Below, one piece after another: positions 1 through 3,741 of a stretch of 5,094 bases of DNA (the first letter of the stretch is position 1; each line of letters opens with the position of its first letter). The notes below the pieces were generated by a model that saw only the letters and a list, made by a program, of their open reading frames with translations, was not told the origin of the DNA and did no database searches. This DNA comes from a bacterium HR25 (GTDB taxonomy: Bacteria; Chloroflexota; Dehalococcoidia; SM23-28-2; HRbin24). Made by a program: the position numbers and the translations under genes. Location of the stretch: NCBI GenBank assembly GCA_002898615.1, contig BEIB01000055.1, positions 1-5,094 on the forward strand. Reading direction: 5' to 3'.

Positions 1-158
1 CGCACGAAGCGCTCCAGCTCGGAGCGGGGGATGAGGGTGCGCCGCCCGATGCGCACCGCCTTGAGCCGGCCTTGGTACACCAGCTGCCAGGTCCTGGTGC
101 GGCCGATGCCTAGCGCGTGCGCCGCCTCGGGCACGGGCACTAGCAGTCGCTCCGTCAC
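1..158 (-). CDS. Excisionase-type helix-turn-helix DNA-binding protein (partial, C-terminus off window)
   Basis: The visible 52 residues (MTERLLVPVPEAAHALGIGR...) have the layout of the excisionase / MerR-like HTH_17 family: VPEAAHALGIGR is the first helix and turn, the segment around TWQLVYQGRLKAVRIGRR is the recognition helix plus wing, and IPRSELERFV is the closing strand and helix. Such proteins are typically 60-100 residues and bind DNA as small winged-helix domains. In mobile elements they act as recombination directionality factors or regulators. The GTG start at 158 is chosen because AGGAGG (complement of 168-173) lies 9 nt upstream and the frame gives the family signature from the first residues. 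An upstream ATG at 174-176 runs into a stop after three codons, and the ATG at 163-165 is in another frame. The gene is divergent from the zinc-ribbon/integrase pair and shares their control region. Seen: motif and ribosome binding site. Inferred: a role in excision or control of the element. Confidence 0.85.
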   Translation of the reverse strand, partial: MTERLLVPVPEAAHALGIGRTRTWQLVYQGRLKAVRIGRRTLIPRSELERFV

Positions 159-198
159 AGTTCATCGCCTCCTCATGGATGACCTTGACACCTCCATC

Positions 199-228
199 TT
201 GACGGAGGCCAGGTGTGTACGCTAGGTT
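199..228 (+). promoter_or_regulatory. Candidate promoter for the zinc-ribbon/integrase operon
   Basis: TTGACG at 199-204 matches the -35 consensus in five of six positions. TAGGTT at 223-228, 18 bp on, keeps the T, A and final T of the -10 element. Transcription would then start near 235, upstream of the AGGAGG at 251-256, so the tandem GAGCGTGAC repeat would lie in the first transcribed bases, a usual place for a repressor operator. Another TTGACA at 185-190 has no good -10 partner at standard spacing. The call is tentative because promoters in GC-rich genomes are poorly predicted by eye. Confidence 0.3.
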
Positions 229-230
229 GG

Positions 231-250
231 GAGCGTGACCTGAGCGTGAC
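231..250. repeat. Tandem direct repeat GAGCGTGAC x2 (11-bp period)
   Basis: Two perfect 9-bp copies lie at 231-239 and 242-250, separated by CT. The 11-bp period, about one helical turn, would place two protein monomers on the same face of the DNA. The repeat directly precedes the ribosome binding site (251-256) of the zinc-ribbon gene. Excisionase-type winged-helix proteins often bind direct repeats of this kind. Function is inferred. Confidence 0.55.
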
Positions 251-263
251 AGGAGGAGTCGGG

Positions 264-1340
264 ATGGCGAGTGAGGACGCTTGGAGAAGGGAGCTACAGT
301 TAGCGGGGAGTGGCGATCTGGAAGCCTTCGCCGTCGAAGCTGTACAAGTGAGTGACCAGTGGCGGCGGCCGTCGTTCCTGGGCATCGATGGCGACCGGCT
401 CTTGTGGGCTTTGGACGAGCCGGAGCCCGTCCCGGAGGCCGCAGCGAGGGGCCTGCTGGCTGCCTTCTGCGCCATCAAGGACAAGAGGGGCGCCGTTAGG
501 GTAGCCCGACGCTTCGGGCCGCTCGGGCTCTGCGAGCATGGCCACTTCCGAGGCCCCGGGTGGCCGAGGCCGACATCGGCTGATGAGCCAAGCCCCGCCT
601 CCGGCAGCGCCGCCGAGCAGCTCCGCTCCAGCACGCCCTGGGGGCCGACATGGGCAGATGCGCCGACGCTATCGATAGACGCTAGGCCTCGCCAGCCAGG
701 CAGTGAGCCTTTCCAGCCAGTGGGGCTGGACTGGCGATGCTGCCCCGACCCGGTCGTGAAGCGGGGCCCTGACGGCTGGCCCTGGGCCGTAGGCGAGAGC
801 CTGGAGGCATGGCTGAAGTACGCACGCTGGCTCAGGGCCGCCCTGACGGTCTACGCCCTCCTCAAGCAACGGGAGCCCATCCCCGCCGACGAGTGGCGCG
901 AGGGAGTTTATGAGCGAGTCCACGGCGCCCCGGAAAAGCCGCCCGCCGAGCGTCTTGAGGCTTTTGCCTTCCTGGCTATATCCCTCCAGCCCTGGCTCCG
1001 GATCGTGAGTCTGGGGATGAAGCCCACGGTAAGTAGGGAAGGTATCAGGGTAGAGGTCGTGCCGCGTCCTAGTTGGGTGAACTACGTCATCGATATCCCC
1101 GCCTTCGAGAGCGGCTTCGCCCCTTACCTGGGGCTGCAGCTGGCGGCGCTCCTCTCGGGCCAGGAGGGCCCACCAGCGTTCTGTGACGGCTGTGGCAAGC
1201 TGTATATCGCCAACAGGCTGAGACGGGGCACGAGGCACTTCTGCGAAAGGTGCCGCAAAGGTCGTATCCCAGCTAGGCTGAGGCGCCGCGACTATCTGGC
1301 CCGGAGGCGTCAGGCAAAGGAGGCATCGCATGGCAGCTAA
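264..1340 (+). CDS. Element-associated protein with C-terminal four-Cys zinc-ribbon-like motif
   Basis: A 358-residue protein of unknown function. The ATG at 264 is chosen over an in-frame ATG at 213 because AGGAGG (251-256) lies 7 nt upstream and the longer start would extend the protein through the control region. An N-terminal segment (about 64-92) contains RRFGPLGLCEHG. Residues about 100-150 are rich in Pro, Ser and Ala and probably a flexible linker. A segment around 178-200 (ESLEAWLKYARWLRAALTVY) looks helical. The C-terminus has Cys307, Cys310, Cys327 and Cys330 (CxxC-x16-CxxC), followed by a very basic helix (331-352). This resembles the CGNR-type zinc finger at the end of some actinobacterial and chloroflexal regulators and suggests nucleic-acid binding. 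The stop overlaps the integrase start by 11 bp, so the two are probably translationally coupled. Third positions look less GC-biased than in the integrase gene (several AGG, ATA and TTA codons), hinting at a different origin. Expression and motif are supported; the role, such as a recombination accessory factor or regulator, is a guess. Confidence 0.8.
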   Translation: MASEDAWRRELQLAGSGDLEAFAVEAVQVSDQWRRPSFLGIDGDRLLWALDEPEPVPEAAARGLLAAFCAIKDKRGAVRVARRFGPLGLCEHGHFRGPGWPRPTSADEPSPASGSAAEQLRSSTPWGPTWADAPTLSIDARPRQPGSEPFQPVGLDWRCCPDPVVKRGPDGWPWAVGESLEAWLKYARWLRAALTVYALLKQREPIPADEWREGVYERVHGAPEKPPAERLEAFAFLAISLQPWLRIVSLGMKPTVSREGIRVEVVPRPSWVNYVIDIPAFESGFAPYLGLQLAALLSGQEGPPAFCDGCGKLYIANRLRRGTRHFCERCRKGRIPARLRRRDYLARRRQAKEASHGS

Positions 1341-2493
1341 GCGACGGGGGCACAACGAGGGCTCCATCTACAAGCGCAAGGACGGGAGGTGGGCAGCGTC
1401 GCTCAGGCTGCCTGGGGGAAAGCGCAAGACCTTCTACGGGAGGACGAGGCAGGAGGTGGCGCGCCGGCTGACGCAGGCCCTCCATGCCTGCCAGCAGGGG
1501 CTCCTGCCGCCGCCCGAGCGGGAGACGCTAGGGCGCTTCCTCCTGCGCTTCCTGGAGGACGTGGCCCGGCCCTCCCTGCGGCCCACCACCTACGAGGCCT
1601 ACGAGCGGCTGGCCCGCCTCCATATCCTCCCGCAGCTGGGCCAGCTGCGGCTGGCCCGCCTCACCGCCCAGGAGCTCCAGTCCCTCTACGCCCGCCTCCT
1701 GGAGAAGGGGCTCTCCCCCAAGACCGTCGCCCTGGCCCACGCCTTCCTCCACCGCGTCCTGGGCCAGGCGGTGCGCTGGGGGCTCCTGGCCCAGAACCCG
1801 GCCGACGCCGCCGAGCCGCCACGAGCGCAGCGGCCCCCGGCCCGGGCCCTCACCCCCGAGGAGGCCGGCCGCCTGCTGGAGGCTGCCCGCAGCGACCGCC
1901 TCTATGCCCTCTATGTCCTGGCCGTTACCTGCGGCCTGCGGCAGGCGGAGCTCCTGGGCCTGCGCTGGAAGGACGTAGACCTGGAGGAGGCGACGCTGGC
2001 GGTGCGGCAGCGGCTGTACCGGGTGAAGGGACGGTGGGTGGTGAGCGAGCCCAAGACGGCGCGGGGGCGGCGCCTGGTGACGCTCCCCGCCCTGGCCGTC
2101 CAGGCCCTGCGCCAGCACCGCCTGCGCCAGCTGGAGGAGCGGCTGCGGGCGGGGGAGCTGTGGGAGGAGAACGGCCTCGTCTTCGCCAACCAGCTGGGGC
2201 GGCCCATAGAGAAGCAGAACCTGCTGCGGCGCTCCTTCTGGCCCCTCCTGGAGCGGGCGGGGCTGCCCCGCATCCGCTTCCACGACCTCCGCCATACGGC
2301 CGCCTCCCTCCTCCTCTCCCAGGGCGTCCACCCCAAGGTAGTCCAGGAGCGGCTCGGCCACGCCACCATCGCCATCACCATGGACACCTACAGCCACGTC
2401 ATGCCCTCCCTGCAGCGGGAGGCCGCCGCCCGCCTGGACAGCCTCCTGGGGGACGGGGCTGACAGCCATTTTGACAGCCAAACCGGCGGTTGA
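1330..2493 (+). CDS. int: Site-specific tyrosine recombinase (phage/ICE-type integrase)
   Basis: A complete 387-residue integrase that should catalyse integration and excision of the element at a tRNA-Phe attachment site. Residues 10-50 (GSIYKRKDGRWAA, then FYGRTRQEVARRL) form the N-terminal arm-binding domain. Residues about 66-157 are the SAM-like core-binding domain. Residues from about 173 are the catalytic domain. All active-site residues are visible: Arg204 (GLRQAE), Lys242 (EPKTARGRRLV), His318 and Arg321 (HDLRHTA), His344 (LGHATI) and the nucleophile Tyr354 (DTYSHV). The length is usual for the family. The ATG at 1330 is supported by AAAGGAGG at 1316-1323, 6 nt upstream, and overlaps the preceding gene by 11 bp. 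The gene ends inside three TGACAGCCA repeats, and its TGA stop is the first three bases of the third copy. About 80 bp beyond is the tRNA-Phe 3' end. Nothing suggests inactivation. Confidence 0.97.
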   Translation: MAAKRRGHNEGSIYKRKDGRWAASLRLPGGKRKTFYGRTRQEVARRLTQALHACQQGLLPPPERETLGRFLLRFLEDVARPSLRPTTYEAYERLARLHILPQLGQLRLARLTAQELQSLYARLLEKGLSPKTVALAHAFLHRVLGQAVRWGLLAQNPADAAEPPRAQRPPARALTPEEAGRLLEAARSDRLYALYVLAVTCGLRQAELLGLRWKDVDLEEATLAVRQRLYRVKGRWVVSEPKTARGRRLVTLPALAVQALRQHRLRQLEERLRAGELWEENGLVFANQLGRPIEKQNLLRRSFWPLLERAGLPRIRFHDLRHTAASLLLSQGVHPKVVQERLGHATIAITMDTYSHVMPSLQREAAARLDSLLGDGADSHFDSQTGG

Positions 2494-2501
2494 CAGCCAA
2501 A
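2460..2501 (+). repeat. Three direct repeats of TGACAGCCA (candidate integrase arm-type sites)
   Basis: TGACAGCCA occurs at 2460-2468, 2472-2480 and 2491-2499. The second and third copies extend to the 12-mer TTGACAGCCAAA (2471-2482 and 2490-2501). Between them lies an 11-bp palindrome, AACCG-G-CGGTT (2481-2491). The cluster covers the last codons of the integrase gene and lies about 80 bp from the core site. By analogy with the arm sites of lambda-type integrases, these are probably bound by the integrase N-terminal domain. I found no further perfect copies elsewhere in the window. Confidence 0.65.
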
Positions 2502-2577
2502 GTCCATGGCACAGAATGGACGGAAACGGGGGTCTCCCGGATACGGATTGGCACGAAATAGCAGGCGCTGGCGAGAA
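2494..2577. other. Spacer between arm-type repeats and core site, with small inverted repeats
   Basis: No gene is seen here. The segment contains an inverted repeat GTCCAT (2502-2507) / ATGGAC (2516-2521) with an 8-nt loop, and a short hairpin CGGG-N5-CCCG (2527-2539). Neither is followed by a T-run, so a classical terminator is not supported. In integrase attachment sites this interval usually holds bending-protein or directionality-factor sites. That is inference. Confidence 0.4.
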
Positions 2578-2605
2578 CGGACACAGCTGAAAACCGCGGT
2601 GTCGG
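2578..2605. other. Candidate attachment-site core with 8-bp overlap region
   Basis: An imperfect inverted repeat has a left arm CGGACACAGC (2578-2587) and a right arm GCGGTGTCGG (2596-2605), matching in 8 of 10 positions. The arms flank the 8-bp spacer TGAAAACC (2588-2595). Paired core arms around a 6-8 bp crossover region are the known architecture of tyrosine-recombinase sites. The spacer contains the tRNA-Phe anticodon GAA, a common crossover position for tRNA-targeting integrases. The left arm fits the dyad but does not pair properly with the tRNA anticodon stem, as expected for element DNA fused to tRNA DNA. Confidence 0.6.
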
Positions 2606-2631
2606 CGGTTCGATTCCGCCCCCCGGCACCA
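2587..2631 (+). pseudogene. tRNA-Phe(GAA) 3' fragment at an element junction
   Basis: The segment reads as tRNA positions 32-76. The anticodon loop is CTGAAAA with anticodon GAA. It is followed by the 3' anticodon strand CCGCG, the variable loop GTGTC, the T-stem/loop GGCGG-TTCGATT-CCGCC, the 3' acceptor strand CCCCGGC, discriminator A and encoded CCA. The variable and T-loop sequence closely resembles bacterial tRNA-Phe. The 5' half is missing: upstream DNA lacks a GCCGGGG acceptor strand and a D-arm, and the bases at 2582-2586 (CACAG) leave two A-C mismatches where CGCGG is needed. The fragment is therefore not expected to make a tRNA. It is best explained as the original chromosomal 3' end displaced when the element inserted in the anticodon loop, with a restored tRNA at the far end. 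Confidence 0.8.
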
Positions 2632-2725
2632 CCCCCCTTCGCTGCCGACCTCTTCCTCTGGCGCCGGCCATGGCCCGCGTGAGGCTCTAGTCAGGGGTGG
2701 CCCGTCCGGGCATAATGGGGCCGCA
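2632..2725. other. Short non-coding flank right of the tRNA remnant
   Basis: These 94 bp run from the CCA end to the next gene and show no coding sequence. They are probably the native downstream flank of the chromosomal tRNA-Phe gene. No T-run terminator is visible after CCA. A tight palindrome GCCCG-TC-CGGGC lies at 2700-2711, within the spacer of the candidate promoter for the next gene. Confidence 0.4.
2688..2716 (+). promoter_or_regulatory. Candidate promoter of a leaderless message
   Basis: TAGTCA (2688-2693) matches four of six -35 consensus positions and is exactly 17 bp before CATAAT (2711-2716), which matches five of six -10 positions. Transcription would begin at about 2723-2726, on or next to the GTG start at 2726, leaving no room for a ribosome binding site. 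None is convincing there anyway; only GGGG at 2717-2720 is present. Leaderless transcripts are common in several high-GC phyla. Confidence 0.35.
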
Positions 2726-3109
2726 GTGAGACTGCCACCGCCGGTGATAGAGGCGCTGCGGCCCTGGTTCCCTGGCCTGCCGCTGGAGAGGGTTCGCCTG
2801 GTCCAGGGTGGTCCGGTGTGCTGGTTCGTGCGCTCCGTCCTGCGCCAGGGGGCCATGACGGTCTATCCCTTCGTCTTCCTGGGCAGGGCCCGCTATGACC
2901 CGGTCAGCTCCCGCTTCCTCTCTCTGATGGCCCACGAGATGAAGCACATCGAGCAGTACCGCCGGTACGGGCTGCTACCGTTCCTGGCGCGCTACCTGTG
3001 GGATCTGGCACGCCACGGCTTTCGCTACTCGCAGCGGCTGCCCCTGGAGGCGGAGGCCTATGCCCTCCAGGCTGAGTTCGAGGGCCAGCAGCGCCAGCCT
3101 GGGGCCTAA
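2726..3109 (+). CDS. Small HExxH zinc-metallopeptidase-like protein
   Basis: A 127-residue protein whose centre carries H70-E71-M-K-H74-I-E-Q, the zincin HExxH motif. A second conserved-looking block, LPLEAEAYALQ (105-115), offers Glu108 or Glu110 as third zinc ligand. The HExxHxEQ pattern with a downstream ExEAY resembles small proteins related to the DUF4157 (eCIS core) metallopeptidase-like family, though the match is by eye. A hydrophobic stretch (43-52) precedes the motif; I see no signal peptide. Residues 78-101 are aromatic and basic, and could contact membrane or nucleic acid. The GTG at 2726 is used because the reading frame begins there and a -10-like CATAAT lies just upstream. The gene converges on the lipoprotein gene with stops 2 bp apart. 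Zinc binding is likely; the substrate and physiological role are unknown. Confidence 0.75.
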   Translation: MRLPPPVIEALRPWFPGLPLERVRLVQGGPVCWFVRSVLRQGAMTVYPFVFLGRARYDPVSSRFLSLMAHEMKHIEQYRRYGLLPFLARYLWDLARHGFRYSQRLPLEAEAYALQAEFEGQQRQPGA

Positions 3110-3111
3110 GC

Positions 3112-3720
3112 TCAGGAGCCGGGCTCGGGCTGCGGCACCTCTTGGCCCTGCTCGCTGAGGGTCTGCAGGATCTCCTCCCACACGGAGCCCGGCACCACCA
3201 CCTGTTGGCTCAGGGAGAGGGTCTCCAGCCACTGCTCCCTGGGGGCATCGTCCTTGATCCCCTGGAGCTGCTCCATACGGGAGGTGGCCTTGTAGACGCC
3301 GCCGTCGGGGAGGAAGAGCGTCATGTCCACGACCCGGATGACCGTCTGGCCCTGGGAGAGGTGCTTGCTGCTGAGGCGCAGGAGGGCGGCCAGGGCATCG
3401 TTGATCTTGTCCAGAGCCTCTTCCTGGGCGTGGGCCGCCTGGGCCGTCTGGGGGAAGCGGGAGAGGGTCTCCCGGGAGACGGTGACCATGACCAGGTAGC
3501 TGGCCTGGGGGCCCTCCTGGCCCACATTGATCTCCGCCGCCGGCACGGCGACGAAGCCATCGAAGCGGTCCTGGACAGCGGCCGCTATGGCCCGGACTCG
3601 CTGGTCGTCGGTCCGGCCGTTGATGTCGAAGTCCGGCCTGGCATAATTGACCTCTCCCAGGCAGGCGGTAGAGGCCAGGGAGAAGACGAGGGCCGCTATG
3701 ATGAGGCGCCACCTGATCAT
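3112..3720 (-). CDS. Predicted lipoprotein of unknown function
   Basis: A 202-residue protein I do not recognise. The N-terminus MIRWRLIIAALVFSLASTAC has basic residues, a hydrophobic core and a lipobox-like end with Cys20. Ser at position -3 is less usual than Leu, so lipidation is probable rather than certain. The rest looks like a soluble exported domain: an amphipathic helix around 39-55 (DDQRVRAIAAAVQDRF), a strand-like YLVMVTVS (75-82), a helical region 97-122, another strand-like segment VIRVVDMTLFL (127-137), and an acidic, Pro-rich tail. The ATG at 3720 has AGGAGG (complement of 3732-3737) 11 nt upstream and GGAGG (3723-3727) too close to be ideal. It lies 21 bp downstream of the FtsH-like gene on the same strand, so co-transcription is likely and a functional link with that membrane-type protease is plausible. 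Confidence 0.8.
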   Translation of the reverse strand: MIRWRLIIAALVFSLASTACLGEVNYARPDFDINGRTDDQRVRAIAAAVQDRFDGFVAVPAAEINVGQEGPQASYLVMVTVSRETLSRFPQTAQAAHAQEEALDKINDALAALLRLSSKHLSQGQTVIRVVDMTLFLPDGGVYKATSRMEQLQGIKDDAPREQWLETLSLSQQVVVPGSVWEEILQTLSEQGQEVPQPEPGS

Positions 3721-3741
3721 GGCCTCCGTTTCCTCCTCTCG

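Larger units (their letters stand above)
159..263. promoter_or_regulatory. Divergent intergenic control region
   Basis: These 105 bp separate the leftward HTH gene from the rightward zinc-ribbon gene and must hold the signals for both. They contain two TTGAC direct repeats (185 and 199), an inverted pair ACACCT (188-193) / AGGTGT (211-216), an overlapping pair CCTCC (191-195) / GGAGG (204-208), and a tandem repeat of GAGCGTGAC (231-239 and 242-250). This density of short repeats is typical of a regulated divergent promoter. The HTH protein encoded next door is the obvious candidate to bind here, but that is inference. Confidence 0.5.

Noticed and set aside
213..263. Upstream in-frame ATG at 213 as the start of the zinc-ribbon protein
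   Set aside because: It has no ribosome binding site and would overlap the candidate promoter and operator. The ATG at 264 has AGGAGG 7 nt upstream.
1389..2462. Long + strand frame inside the integrase gene
   Set aside because: It is composed almost entirely of Pro, Ala, Gly and Arg, as expected for the shifted frame of a GC-rich gene. The integrase frame has all catalytic residues.
2460..2501. CRISPR-like repeats
   Set aside because: The repeats are only 9-12 bp, unevenly spaced by 3 and 10 bp, and lie in the end of an integrase gene.
2502..2521. Rho-independent terminator after the integrase gene
   Set aside because: The GTCCAT/ATGGAC hairpin is weak, has an 8-nt loop and no following T-run.
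2556..2631. A complete tRNA gene
   Set aside because: The 31 bases before the anticodon loop give neither an acceptor strand pairing with CCCCGGC nor a D-arm, and the anticodon stem has two A-C mismatches.
1528..2856. Long open frame on the - strand opposite the integrase (about 440 codons)
   Set aside because: It is antisense to a clear integrase, runs through the tRNA remnant, is low-complexity in Gly, Pro, Leu and Gln, and has no family features. Long antisense frames are expected in high-GC DNA.
3116..3126. GAGCC-G-GGCTC palindrome at the end of the lipoprotein gene as a terminator
   Set aside because: The loop is a single base, it has no T-run and it lies within codons. It is probably chance in GC-rich coding sequence.
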